64,000 nucleotides of DNA, from NCBI RefSeq assembly GCF_947623445.1, contig NC_135241.1, positions 26,352,501 to 26,416,500 on the forward strand, read 5' to 3'. This stretch comes from Clavelina lepadiformis. Taxonomy: Eukaryota > Chordata > Ascidiacea > Aplousobranchia > Clavelinidae. Shown piece by piece: positions 43,854 to 56,174 of this stretch. Below the pieces are notes generated by a model. It saw only the letters and a list, made by a program, of their open reading frames with translations. It did not search any database and was not told the origin of the DNA. The position numbers and the translations under genes were made by a program. Each line of letters begins with the position of its first letter. The stretch's first letter is position 1.

Positions 43854-44599
43854 TAGGCTTACCATACGTCCCGTTTTAGCCGGCACAGTCCCCCTTTTTA
43901 ACGTCTTGTCCCGGCGTCCCGATCGGTCGGCCAAACGTCCCGGTTTGGCATTCAGTCAGCCAGCATAGGCATACCGCATAGAAGCCATACACGAACATTA
44001 GCATGTTCTTATTATTGTTTATGCTGTGTAGCGTACCGGTACTTCTTGAAGAAGAATTCGTGATCTTGTTTGTTATTTATTTCATTCTATTCGATAAAAA
44101 TGTTATTGTTACGTCATTTTTTAGAAGATAATTGGTACAGCTTGTTACTTTGGCTAGTGGTTGCATTGTTAGCTTAGTTAGGCCGTTAGGAGAATAGACA
44201 CGCAAAAACTTGATTTTAGCTATTTAGGATTTAATTGAAGTTAAATTTGCATTAAAAGATAGATTTAGGTAATTAGGTTACTACATTGTAACATTCAAGT
44301 TAGGTTAAAAAGAACCGGTAAAATGATGCTTTGAACGCACGATTTTTCCGGTGAAACAGAAGCAGCCATCTTTGTATCGTTAACGTCAATTCCTTCCTAT
44401 TTTTCAAATTGAAACCGATATTTAGAGAATAAGCACTTGAACTTTCGATGACAATATGGTCAATGAAGACAGCTAGGGTGGGTTTAAATGTAGGCCTACG
44501 TAATAATTCCGAAAAATGTCAAGTTAAAAAATCACAACTAAGGGGTTTGGGTTGTTTGAAAGCGTCCCGCTTTGAAGCCACAAAATTATGGTAAGCCTA
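43854..44599. mobile_element. Inverted-repeat DNA element, long copy of a head-to-head pair
   Basis: 746 bp with ends TAGGCTTACCATACGTCCCG and CAAAATTATGGTAAGCCTA. Its left ~250 bp is the near-perfect reverse complement of 43570-43824; the rest (about 44115-44560) is unique to this copy here and resembles 4220-4570. No open frame of transposase size. A third ATGGTAAGCCTA lies between the copies at 43839-43850. Confidence 0.75.
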
Positions 44600-45970
44600 A
44601 CTATGATGAACAATGTAACTTCGGCGAAAAGTTTTGAAGAAAGTGGTTTAAAGTTGGAAAAAAATTCCCGAAAGTAACTATAAAAACTAGGCAAAAGAAA
44701 AGCATCTGTCGCAATAAATACACAACGAGCGCTGTTTATAACTTAAGGACTACAAAAATATCGAACTGTTCCTGATCCACGACTGCAGCAAACTTGATAT
44801 TATTTTATTGGCAGATAACATGCTCCGAAGCACATGACGAGGAGAGACGTCTCAAAAAAGCGTCTGTGTGCTTCCTAGTCTAAAAGACTGCACTGACTCG
44901 AAATGCGAACGGTGAAATAGATAAAAAACAGTGACTTTTTGGTAAAAAAAAACGATGTCTTGCCGCCATCTAGTGGACAGTCCGGTGAACGTTACAATGT
45001 CTTTGAACAAGTTATGAACGACGCTTGCTTTCTGTTCCGTGGTCCTAATGAACAGTTTCAAGTTCGGGCAATACAACAAAAATTCCTATACCATACCATG
45101 TATCAATAGGCTACCATCATAAAGTAAACGACATAGTGTGACACGTCAAAAACTTGCCAGCTGATCGGAATGGCGGAAAAAGATTTTGACCAATGAGCGT
45201 GAAGCTGATGTCAAAGTTGTCATCGAAAGGAAATGGTTTGGCTGAGCTGAATGTTCGCAGCTACTTGGTTGGTACAGAAGAGGTTCATCGGTTAAGTCAG
45301 ACGGTTCGTGCTGGTATCGGTCTAAGCCAGTGGTTCTTAAACTTATTCAGTTGTTGGAAGTAGTGAATCCAGTAAGTTTCATTCATGCATTCACCGAAAC
45401 TTTCACTAAATTCGAAGAATTCAGGCTACATCTACCAGCGACAGGGTGACTGACTCACCAAATCCCCGGTCTGCAGAATTTGGCAAGAACGCACTCAAGT
45501 GCGGCTGTAATTATATTCAGTAGCGCATTTCAGGTGCGTTAATGAGCACAATTATATGTACTTAGATGAATTTTGTATGTATTTAATTAATTGTGGACAC
45601 AGTTTTTATACATAATTTTACATGATTTGTGTTCTTTTGTAGTTACTATTAACCAATTGTTATCATTGCATAACAAGGTTTGCATATTGTGCAAGTCAGA
45701 TGCCCAGACAAAAGTTATATAGATGGGATATCATGTTATGATGAACAACTTAAATCTTTTATGAGACTGTGAAAGTGCAAGCGTTTTCCACAAGTCTACT
45801 TATTATCCATTCTGTTGTTCTGTACGCGGACATGACACCAATTAATGTGCTCATGCTGCTTTGGCCAGCTTGATTGAATATAGCTTTCGTTTTTCAGTTT
45901 GTGAAATCTTCTTAGTAGGAGTTTGACTGGTAACAAGGTTGTGGGATTGGTTCATTTTGGGCTGTCAATC
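44600..45970. other. Spacer upstream of CREC copy 2
   Basis: No gene recognised. CAGTGGTTCTTAAACTTA at about 45332 looks like one end of a further hAT family (compare CAGTGGTTCTCAAACT ends), followed by CACCGAAAC/ACCAAATCC words common in such elements. No matching second end was found. Confidence 0.35.
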
Positions 45971-47059
45971 ATGACCAAGCCTGGTGAATTTATGCTGGTG
46001 CTATTGTTGTGGTCGGTGACACTAAATGTTGTGATAGAAGGCAGGTCGGTGACTCATAAGAAAGATGGTGATAAAAAGCAAGCGGTGATTGACAAGGAGG
46101 TTCTTTTTGAAGATGATGATTACGATGACGACGATGTACTCGATCTGTCACAGGACGAGCAAAAGTCTCGACTGAAAACACTTGTTGAAAAGAAAATCGA
46201 CGCCAACCATGATGGGTAGGTGCACAATGTATTGCCGGCACCGAACAATAAGAAAGTTTATGTCACTTCTTTGCTGCTCCAACAACTTATGCAAATTTCT
46301 ATGTAAAATTTTTAACGTTTTCTATTTGGACATGAAAGTCCGCATTGACGGTTTAGTTTTGTTGTCACTGGTTGTGGTTTGATGTTTTTCAGGTTCGTTG
46401 ATTTGCCGGAGTTGCAAAGCTGGTCTTTAAAGGCATTTGATGCTTTTGACACTGATGATACAAAGGAAGAATTTAAAATGACCGATTCAAACAAGGATGG
46501 CGTCGTCACATGGGGAGAGCATGCAGATGATATCTATGGCGAAGACTTTTCAGAGGAAAATCCTGAAGACGAAAGAACATTGCAGCAGTACCACAAGGAT
46601 AAGAAACTATTCACCGCCGCTGATGCAGACTTGGATGGGAGCCTCAGCTTGGAGGAGTATCTCACTTTTAAGTTGCCGAGAAGAAGTGAGAAGACAAGCG
46701 CCATCATCGTTGAAGATGTGCTGGAAAGATTGGACAAAGATGGTGACGGAGAGATCAGTTTGGAGGAATTTTTGAATGAAAATCCAGAAGAAGATGAAAG
46801 TGTTGATTCCACGGATCGTTTTAATGACGAGTTGGATCATGATGGCAATGGATTGCTTAATGCCGAGGAAATCCTCCACTGGATGGAGCCAGATAATAAA
46901 GAAGATGCCCACGACGAAGCAGAACATTTAATGAACGAGTCCGATGCCAATGAAGATGAAAAACTGACTTCGTCGGAAATAGTTAACAACCACGACCTGT
47001 GGGTGGAAAGTGATGCCACTGATTATGGCCGACAGCTGATGAACCACGATGAGTTCTGA
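45971..47059 (+). CDS. CREC-family EF-hand protein of the secretory pathway, copy 2
   Basis: Tandem paralogue of 39127-40568. Two exons, 45971-46215 and 46393-47059; 303 aa. The ATG at 45971 is the first in the frame (MTKPGEFMLVLLLWSVTLNV, signal peptide); an internal Met seven codons later is an alternative. An acidic run (DDDYDDDD) is followed by KTLVEKKIDANHDG|FVDLPEL, where the intron falls at the same point as in copy 1. EF-loops: DSNKDGVVTWGE, DADLDGSLSLEEY (intact here), DKDGDGEISLEEF, DHDGNGLLNAEE, DANEDEKLTSSE. C-terminal HDEF retrieval signal. The two copies are more similar at the C-terminus than in the N-terminal linker. Ca2+-dependent chaperone roles are known for the family; the specific client is unknown. 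Confidence 0.93.
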
Positions 47060-47349
47060 TTAGGCAATGTCAAATCGTGAAATTTACAGGCTTCTTCAAA
47101 TCTTCTTAAAATCATGTCTTGTTGCCGAATTTTATGCTAAATGATTCATAGTTTGCTGCTGACATACTTGAGCCTATTTGTGAATGCAGTGATTTGCTAG
47201 AGATCTTTTTGTTGTAGTTTGCCAGTTCAATTGCCATAGACACAGTATTGTCATTTGCTAATGCAGAAAAATACAAATTATGTCCTAAACTTTTTTATAT
47301 GAGCTCGCTTTTATACATCGTATAATGAAACTACTTGCAAGGCCTGTTA

Positions 47350-47530
47350 TTGTGGTGGCTGGTGATGAAGCTTGGACTAAAATTATGAGATCCAGGTTCG
47401 ATACTCAGCCGTGATACCCGTCTTTATTGTCTTGAAACTCTTACACTTGTAACTGAATGGAGTTCATCTCACCATAAGTTGCAGCACGAGCATGATCGTG
47501 AGTTCTGGGCAATGCCTATGAACCGTGAAT
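47350..47530 (+). mobile_element. tRNA-derived SINE-like copy
   Basis: An A-box-like TGGCTGGTGATGAAG is followed about 40 bp later by a good B box, GGTTCGATACT. Downstream is a tail with GGGCAATGCC. The fold is too irregular for a functional tRNA. Boundaries are uncertain and no duplications were identified. Confidence 0.4.
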
Positions 47531-49755
47531 ACTTCGACGCCAAGAAAGTCCTGTAACACGTCCTTTTATATTAATTATTGTCTGATCTCAGACATTGATT
47601 TGCACTCGTTAATGTTATGTTATATGAGTTTATGTGCTGAAGAGAAGTATTGGTCACGGTTATTGAAAACATATTGGAAATGCAACAAGTCAGCTAAAAT
47701 AACATACTGCTTGCTGATTGTCATACATTCAAATAAATTTGATTCGAGCTGCGATCTCTGCTCGCTGGTAGAAGTGCGGGCTTATAAAACGTGAAAGCGA
47801 TGGGAGTGAAAATATTCGACAAGAAAAACGCAGCATTTCAGAACATGTGCAGCGAGGAAAACAATGTGATTATGTGACATACATCCAAATACCAAACGAC
47901 AGTTGAAGGGTTTGGCGAAAAACAAATTCATAAACTTCAATCAATAACCAGAAAACACTTTTGCAAGAAATGATGTAATGATATTAAAAAATACCACCCA
48001 GACCGCTACAAATGCCGCCCGTGTCCCATGTTCGATTTACCTGTAGTTGCGCTGCCATTGCAACGCTGTTGCTCTTGATTTTAGTAAAAGTAAATTTAAA
48101 CTGATTAGTGCAGTTTCGGCTGTTTTGGTTAAGTAATTTTAAAGAGAGTAGGCTGGAAAGTTTTATTAGGGTATAATGGCACTACTTTATTATTATTCAA
48201 GTTGCTTGGTTTGAGAATTTCGATAATTAATTAGCTATATAGGCTACTTTTTAGGGTTTTCAAGTGTTTTGAAACAATATTAGCCTTTTTAGAATGAGAT
48301 GCAAATAATAATTTTGCGAAAAAATTTGTTATAATTTTCTTAGCCTTGTTTTCGTAAGAACAACTAGTGTTGGTAACAAGGTCCACAAAAAAATTGCTAA
48401 ATAAAATATTATGAAATCTTAAATGCTTTAAAAGTTTCAAGAATTAATTTAAGTTTAAAATTTTTAATTTAAAATCTTATTTATTTTGTAATGGAAGGGG
48501 TTGTATATGGTCGTTGAACTTGATAACTTGACCCACTTCACTACAATGTTTGCTTGTTGAATTGTTTATTGCGGATGATGATATATGAGTCTCATAAGGT
48601 CGTTATCTGCTTTTCTCAACCTTGGACTTAATTGTTCACATTAACGGCTTATTGTCTTATGAAGATGACAACAGAGTTGTCTAACTTAATACTGAACTTC
48701 TTCAAATTGAATTCAACAATGGTTACACAGGAATGGCAACTGTATAAACTGATTATATTGAAGCTTCTTTGAACGATAACATTTTCACAAATCATTAGTA
48801 CAGCAACACCATCAAAACGTCCATGTTACTACTATTTTCTTAGTAAACGAGTGAATGAACAGCTGTGTATAGCTCACGTAATATAGGCGTGATATTTAAT
48901 GCCACGACTTTAAACGATAAGCAGGAAATCATTGATACGTCATGTTATGCTTCGTTGATTCGATACTCGAAGACGAGAATTCTATATCTTATACAATCTG
49001 TATATTAAAAATATCATCACTATTTCTTCATCTATAGGATGATGATTTTCATATTGGCTGTAAAACGGGTGTCCTCTCAGAGCTGTAAGACGGGGTGTGT
49101 GAAAATTCAAAGATTGTTTCTCAAATTATAAAAACTTTTCCGCAGTATCTTCGCCAAATTAGAACATTTTTAGCGCAAAGTTTTATTGTTATTTTTAGGA
49201 TTTTGAGCCAACGTTTATCTAGCTGTGTAAGCAAGAAACTGTACCAATTTCGACTGACTGTGCAAAAATGATTTTTTTGTTAAAGTTGTGCAAGAAGTGA
49301 GACGAATTGAGAACCTTTGATCTACAAATGAAGTTAAGCACTAACCCGTATTTAAATGCTTAAAAAGAAATGCGTTTGCATGTGTTCTCATGCGATTCTA
49401 TGATGGGCAAGCTGTAGTAGTGTAGTCTAAAGTAACTTTATTGGCATGCTGTTTTTGACCACTTATGATTGCTGGTTGCCTATTTTTTGAACTATATTGC
49501 GTATGTTCATTTGTATGCACTTGTCATGCAGTTGTACATTGGGGCTTGTTACATTCATATGCTGTTAATAAGGCCTGACAAAAAATTATTTTTTTCTCGA
49601 ACTATTTAAAAATTATTTTACTGATACACCTGAAAATAGAATACCCAGCAACCATGAACCCATCCTATTAAACGGTCAAATTTCGGCCAAATACACTGAG
49701 CGAATATAGAGTTAAGAGCGTTAGAAATGAGCGGGACCTTATATGCTGCAGGTAC

Positions 49756-49827
49756 CTTATACAACTTCCCCTGTTCTAAATTCAGTTCATTCAGCTGATC
49801 AACTTCAACCAATGCATGACTACCGTT
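49756..49827 (-). CDS. Exon-like block of an unidentified gene
   Basis: A 72-nt phase-0 block sits between a strong acceptor (ggttttcag) and a donor (gtacctgcag). It encodes NGSHALVEVDQLNELNLEQG followed by KLYK. Composition looks coding, but no neighbouring exons were recognised on either side. It could be an orphan exon, a decayed gene or chance. Confidence 0.2.
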
Positions 49828-50280
49828 CTGAAAACCTGTGAATAGTTAACAATAACAATCGCATCCAATGTTTGTTGTCCTCAAGCGCTTATCCACAAAC
49901 AGGCAAGGTGACCGCCTCACTCTAAAGCCACTACTGTATGCCATGTCATATTTTTCCTCGGAATTATCTAATATTTTGTTCTGTAAATTGGAGCTTAGGC
50001 AACTCAGATTTCATGTCATTGTAATGGGTAGATGCCGTTGTTGCTTCCGTAATTAAATAGAATAGGCTAAGTAGACTGCTGCAAACATGTTTGGCCTGTA
50101 TAGAGAACGTTAACTCCAATTAAAAGTACTTCTAGGACATTTCAAAATTAGGAAAAAAAGACATACATTTTCAGTAAGTTAAATTGAGAAGGTGTTTTGT
50201 ACAAGCGGGCTAATGAATGATGCGTTAATAAATTTTAGGGATATATCCAAGCAATATTAGTCATGTGATACTTTGCTGAT

Positions 50281-50393
50281 GCTTGATTGGCTGCTCAGCT
50301 GACCGACTGCTGAATGGTCAGGTTGGATGAGAGGCCATTTTCTATTCGCCGTCAAAATATATCATCAATCCAATCAGAGTGGTTTTGCAAACA
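50281..50393 (+). promoter_or_regulatory. Putative NF-YA promoter / 5' UTR exon with two CCAAT boxes
   Basis: An inverted CCAAT box (ATTGG, 50286-50290, in TGATTGGCTG) and a forward one (CCAATCAG, 50370-50374 for the core) fit the NF-Y consensus. A GCCATTTT YY1-like word lies between them. The stretch ends at a good donor (gtaagt after 50393), and an acceptor (gtacag, ending 51201) lies 22 bp before the NF-YA ATG, so a 5' UTR intron of about 0.8 kb is likely. Confidence 0.5.
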
Positions 50394-51223
50394 GTAAGTT
50401 TATTTCAAGTTATTTAGAGTGACAAGTCGCTTACACAGGGTGTTTCTTGTGCTTGCTACGCCAAGCATGTAGTATGTTGGGTAATTAAAACTTAGATCAA
50501 CTCGACGATCTGGCAATTCCCATTTTAAAAACTTTAATATAAGCCTTATTATGCGATAACTGCACAGAAGAGCCTATTACAGTTTTAGGATTGCTTTATG
50601 TCCCTTGCAATGGACGTTTCAAGTGCTTCCAGTTGGCATAGCCTAAGTCAAACAAAAAGACGGCGGGTGAACTAACTATTTTTTAAGAATGTGAAAAATG
50701 GATTACTTTAGAAATAAAATAGACAGTGGAGTGGTAGAGAAATACACATTACTAATGCAGTGGTGTCTATATATAAATGTACATGTTAATGGCAACAATA
50801 ACGTACGAATGTCACTACAATGCCTACCCACATGACTACTATTTTTACAAGTTGCATGAGCATAGCTCACTTGCTTGAAATTAATAAAATTTACCGAAAG
50901 CCGATATTTTTGCTAAAATACAAGAATAACCTAATGAATGACGTAGGCTGCTTATTTTCTCATGTTAAACCGAAAACATAATTGGGTGTGGTGAAGTAGG
51001 CTATGGGCACATGGGTGGGATATGTTACGTTTTCATGCAATGCATAATATGTAGGCCTACAGTGTGTGTATACAATACTTATAATTTGTGTAAAATTTCC
51101 ATAAATAGTACCCTAGTAGTAGTCTAGCAATACTTTAAAGTTCTATATGACATTAAAAACTAATCAAAACTGTATATGTAACACGCGCTTGCATTGTACA
51201 GGTTGTGGAGAGCTTAGCTGGTA

Positions 51224-54200
51224 ATGGAAGCTCAGCAGGGGCAAACAATCAACATTCCTGCTGGCAGCAATCAACTTCAGGCACAACTTGTCCAAACAAC
51301 TGGTGTAAATGGACAGCAAACTTTTCAGGTTGGTTGATTTTTTTATCAGTTTGGGGTTCTTGAGCTATCGCACACTGACAATCCTGATACGGATCTGGTG
51401 ACTTTGAAATTTTGAATGTATGAATGTAATTACATGCAGCCAGCCTTGAAAAGTTAACTCAGCAAACAGAGGCTTAGCATTAGCCGGTCTGAATTTCGTA
51501 ACAGCTGCATACCTGAGATAAATTTCAAGTAAACTTTCTGTGCATTTGATATTGAATAAGCTATAATTTGAGAGCTAAATATATAGCCACATAATACTGT
51601 ATTTTCTTGATTAAAAACCACCCTTGAATAGTAGCTTTAAGAAGAGATTGGCCAAATTTCGAAATGATTTGGAGAAAACATAACCGGCCCACAGCATTTT
51701 TGATATAAATAGGTTAGCCTTTGCACCATACCAACATTTTTGCAATCAAGGTTCTGTTTCAGTTTAGTCGTGGCCTTGCCAGCAGTAATGATTTTGTTTG
51801 AAACGGACACCATACATTGATGCTTTCCATGTTTACCACAGTGCACACTTATTGCACATTTCTAACCGGCGTTAGTAGGAACGATGTCTGGGAGTGTCAG
51901 CGCTTGGTAGTTTGTAAAGATGTTTCCAAACTTGGGAGGCAGTTTGTAGATGACTAAGGCTTTTGGCTGCAATTTTTTCCGTGGTATTTATGTGGCGACC
52001 TGTGGTAAATGTTAAATATGTTGGCCAAACTATAAAAAGGTTTTCCAAAAGATGGACAAGCCATAGAGCTGTATAGAATAAATTTAATACTGACGATAGC
52101 AGTAATGACAAAATGGCCTTAAACATTATGCCATGACACAAAGCTTAACATGAAAAATAAACTTGATATTGCTCAGTGCTTCAAAAGATGCCTTTGTGGT
52201 AGAATCGAAGCTCAATGCACTTGATTATTGTGAAGCCAAATGGCTATGTCCTACTCAAGCGAGCCTTAATATCAATAAAGTGATTTTACCGCAACTTCGA
52301 TAATGTTGGTTGGTACGGTTTTTTCTTATCACTTGTCGCCACATGACAGTTTTGCTGTAATTGCTTTTTTTTTGTTATCTTTAATGTCTAATTTTTTATA
52401 ACAATATATTTTAAATATTGTTCATTGTATTTGAAAAGCTAGTCAAAGCTTCAAAATCAACTTTAACAGTAAGAAAAACCATAAAAAATCTTGCCGACCA
52501 TGTCTCAAGTTACGTGATATATTATTATGCAGTAAATAAAAGTGCGCCGCTGACTGACTTTGTAATCTCGACTATCAACTAATTAATAATTTACGTGATT
52601 CTGATCCTACCCAGCGAAACCAACAGCGATACCTTTTATTTTTTCACAAAAGCGAACATCGATACACTGTCAAATTGCCCTGAAAAACACGCAGCAAACA
52701 CATGTGTGAATGATTCTTCTCTTAATGAAAGTAGCTCACTGAAACGAACACACTAAATTTGATAGTTTTTGAAGATGCTTGAATGATGAAATGGTTATCT
52801 CGTTAATGGTTTGGTTATTTAAAAAATTTATTGAATTCTACCGGGGTGATGACATCGGATCCAATTGGACTTGAATTGAACTATGGCCACCCCTAGTGGT
52901 TTATAATTATTCCTGTAGTTTTCATGGAGCAATTTAACCAAAATTGCATAAATTATACAAACTTGGTTGTTATTTTTAAACAAATTTTATATAATAAAAC
53001 ATGAAATCCATGGCCTACAGTTTTTAAACATTGTATATCCTCGTGTAAATGACCAATTTCCTCCACTAGAACGAATTGATATTACTTAAATTAATAGAAA
53101 AATTTTACGTTTAACCTGCAAGGTCACTTGATCATGTGTCGAGTCCGAATTTCTCGGCCAATTTTTAATGATAAATACATGAACTCGGCTGAATCGAGTA
53201 TTTTAATTTTGTCCCAACCCTGCAAATGATAGTCAGCCTCATAAGATTTGGTAAACTAAACTGGTTGAAATGTTTACCACAATATTTGGCTGCGGTTACA
53301 CACATTTGTAATGCTGCGGTCACAACTTGGCCTCTCATTAGTTGATAAGAACAAGAAAAAACACAATCTTCACCTTCGATATTTCATCAAGTTGATCACT
53401 TTTGGTCGAATTTACGTTTGCACATGAACAGCAAGGGAAGGAGTTTAATGCCACAATTCTTTACCGCTGAAAAAATGAGCAAAGTCCACCACACATTTTG
53501 CATTTTATGTTGACATTATTTCTTTACTCTCGATGAAAGTTCACATTTCATTTTCAGCATTACGAAGTTGATTGTTTTTTACGTATTTGCCGAACATTGT
53601 ACATTTTACTTTTTTAGGACATGATCTTCTCTGTTCTCTTAATGACAAATGTGGCTTAACCACCAAGTTTGTGCATTCCATGAACAGAAATGTATAACTA
53701 GACAAAGGGTCATTACTTAGTGGTTGGTTCAAAGGATCCTCAAGTTTTCAAATGTGCGGCTTGGTAGCCGAGTGGAGCGCTGGGCCTACAATAATGTGGC
53801 TGTGTAAATTGTGTCCTATACTTTGGGCAAGGCATTAATGACACTTCCTCCTATTCAATGGACCTGGTGGACAGTTCTAAATTTGGGCAATACTATGTAA
53901 CAAAATAAAAAAAAACGTGTTACATTCGGATGTTGCAGTAGCTGGGGCTCCAGCGATGAGGAATCAACGCCGAGTTTAAGTCGTGCAAAGACTTAGTTCG
54001 AGGATAAAAATTAGCAAAGCATTTGAAAAAAACTTTAATTCTAGAAATTATTTGCAAGCACTTCTGGTTTTTGTTTGGATACTTATTTGTAAATTGGCTT
54101 AACATTCCGCAAAGGAGCAGTTTTGCTTTGGTTTATAGTTGTCATGGGAAAGTTATATTGCATAAAAGAGCCAGGAATGCTGGTGGCCTATAATAGGCTG

Positions 54201-56008
54201 CATATTGAGACTATGATTTATTACTTACAGCTCGTAACACTAAACGGGAACTTACTTGTGCAACAACCAACAAACCAACAGTCGTCAATTGTGATACAAC
54301 AAAACAACCAGACCAGTCCATCAACACAGGTATCTTGGCTCTCATTGTCACAATCTTGAAGGCTTTTCACTCACTGTTGTTTCTGTATATAGCAGAATGC
54401 CATCTCAACACTGAGTATGTCTAACACTGGCCAGAGCAACGCCGGAACCCAACTCATTCAAACTGCAAATGGGCAGTTAGTATTGCAGCAACAACAGCCA
54501 CAAGTACAATGTCTTGCTGATAATTTATTGGATGTCTCTAGATCAACCAGTAACATGCAAGGTTTTGTTCCTAGCAGAGCGGAGTCGCCCAGGTGGTCAT
54601 CCAAACTGAAGGTTCCAGCTCAAACACTGCGCAACAAATTTTTCAAGTAAGTTTCATTTGATTCAGTATTGTTGTCAATTGCAATTATCTGTAGTTGAAA
54701 GTGAGGGGCAAGTTGGCCTGAAATCAACAAGTAGTTGTCAGTCATTACACTGGAGAAAGGATTAATTATTAACATATAGTGGTTAAGCAATCATTGCCTG
54801 ATTGTGATGAGGATGGCGGATCTTATCACATCACAATAAAAGAAACAATAGGGATGACTCAGGTATTTGGATCAAGTATTTTAGAATGTTTCCTGTGACA
54901 GTCAAGCGAAGAGTTTAGGTCTAATTAACAGGAAGATTTTGCGTTAAATAAGCCTACACTAGCTTAACTAGATAGTATCTGTGGTAAAAACAAGAATGCT
55001 TCACCAGTCATCTGTGACTTGCCTATGCTGAGTATAAACATTATCTGCTACTACTCACCTATGTATGGAGACATATTCCACCCAAAACATGTTAGCTAGC
55101 CTACCACACCTAGTACAGACCAAAGACCAAATTTAGGATACAATTTTGGCAATAACTACTTAACATAAAGGACCAAGTTATCAGGTTTGTGGTGACAATG
55201 GCCAAGTATTCCACAGATAGGTGGAGCTCAACAGGTGAACCAGACCAACCAGGTTGTCGTGCAACAAGTCAATCCAAACAATCCTTCAGCCTTAAACTTG
55301 ACGGGGAATGCCGCGTCTGTACAAAATGGGATAATTATGGTGAGTTTGCTTGTTAAAGTTTGCTCGTAATCTGTCGTAACAGGAATTTAAATCTTTATGA
55401 TGTGATGAAGATGATCCCAAACAACAGCGGTGGATTCCAGAGGGTGCAGCTTGCTCAGCCGAGTGCAAGTAGCGATGTGGTGGAGGAGGAGCCATTATAC
55501 GTCAATGCCAAGCAATATCACCGCATCCTCAAGAGGAGGCAGGCCAGGGCGAAATTAGAAGCTGAAGGGAGACTCCCTAAAGAGAGAAAGGTTGGAAGAC
55601 ATTCAGTAAATGTTTCTGTTGCTCTTAACTTTTTCTTTATTTCTTTCCCAGAAATATTTGCACGAATCTCGCCACAAACACGCGATGATGCGAAACCGTG
55701 GCAACGGGGGGAGGTTCAATGCCGGGCCAATGAAGGTAAATCACGTGACCTTGCACCCCGGTGAACCTGCGTACATTGCTTTGTGTTTGCAGGAGGACCA
55801 AGCATTGGAAGTTGGAGGAAAAAGCAACATCACATATCACGATGAAGAATTATTCAGAGGACTCCTCGACGCAAACTCCTCCATCAACTCGAATACAAGA
55901 AACATAGACATCATAATCGACAACCAAAGGAGTTGTGATGCTGGAAATATTTCCGCTTCAGTGAGCGCTCTCAAGTCATCAGTTGGCAGCGAGTGGAACC
56001 AGACCTGA
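51224..56008 (+). CDS. NFYA: Nuclear transcription factor Y subunit alpha (NF-YA)
   Basis: Sequence-specific subunit of the CCAAT-binding trimer NF-Y. Eight exons: 51224-51328, 54231-54329, 54393-54503, 54593-54646, 55217-55339, 55411-55590, 55652-55735, 55793-56008; 323 aa. Exons 1-5 code a Gln-rich activation domain (GNLLVQQPTNQQSSIVIQQN, VVIQTEGSSSNTAQQIFQ). Exon 6 carries the NF-YB/C association helix (EEEPLYVNAKQYHRILKRRQ, ARAKLEAEGRLPKERK). Exon 7 is the DNA-binding segment (KYLHESRHKHAMMRNRGNGG). The exon 6/7 join lies exactly between the two functional halves. All introns are phase 0. Exon 4 was placed by its acceptor at 54592; reading the frame straight through from exon 3 loses the Gln-rich character. 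Exon 8 differs from the vertebrate tail. AATAAA at 56169-56174. Confidence 0.94.
53756..53915 (+). mobile_element. tRNA-derived SINE-like copy in NF-YA intron 1
   Basis: Starts GCGGCTTGGTAGCCGAGTGG, a tRNA A-box region of Leu/Ser type. It continues with the SINE body words GTGTCC...TTTGGGCAAGGCA and TCCTCC..TTCAATGGACC, and ends in an A-rich tail (about 53900-53915). The B box appears lost. Sense-oriented in the 2.9 kb NF-YA intron. Confidence 0.65.
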
Positions 56009-56168
56009 AATTTCCTGAACTTGATTTATTTGCCTACCGAGATTTCCTGCCTACCTGCGCATAGATAATGTCCTTTTTATGACGTTTGTTGGGAAAACTG
56101 CCACGTTTTGTTGCTTTGTTTAAATAGAAGATTTAAATTTGTTGGTTGAGTTGGTTTCTCAAAGCAAT

Positions 56169-56174
56169 AATAAA
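56169..56174 (+). promoter_or_regulatory. Polyadenylation signal AATAAA of NF-YA
   Basis: Hexamer 161 nt past the NF-YA stop. The convergent MYBBP1A stop is at 56282 and its own likely signal (tttatt, 56267-56272 on the plus strand) lies 10 nt past that stop, so the two 3' ends meet within about 100 bp and may overlap. Confidence 0.55.

Larger units (their letters stand above)
47060..50280. other. AT-rich spacer between CREC copy 2 and NF-YA
   Basis: Mostly featureless AT-rich DNA apart from a SINE-like copy (47350-47530) and one exon-like block (49827-49756, minus). No promoter or RNA gene is recognised. Confidence 0.4.

Noticed and set aside
45332-45560. CAGTGGTTCTTAAACTTA as the start of a complete hAT element
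   Set aside because: No second end or target duplication; mentioned only as a possible remnant in the spacer entry.
47350-47425. Functional tRNA gene
   Set aside because: A and B boxes are recognisable, but the arms do not form a proper cloverleaf and there is no anticodon stem.
52840-53222. Possible further hAT element (internal CCACCCCTAG near 52903, right tip CCCAACCCTG followed by caaatgat at about 53222)
   Set aside because: No matching left tip or 8-bp duplication could be found, and the two tip-like words are in the same orientation.
54504-54592. Coding continuation of NF-YA exon 3 through 54650 in the open frame
   Set aside because: The open frame gives a non-Q-rich sequence, whereas splicing 54503 to 54593 restores a Q-rich NF-YA-like segment with consensus borders.
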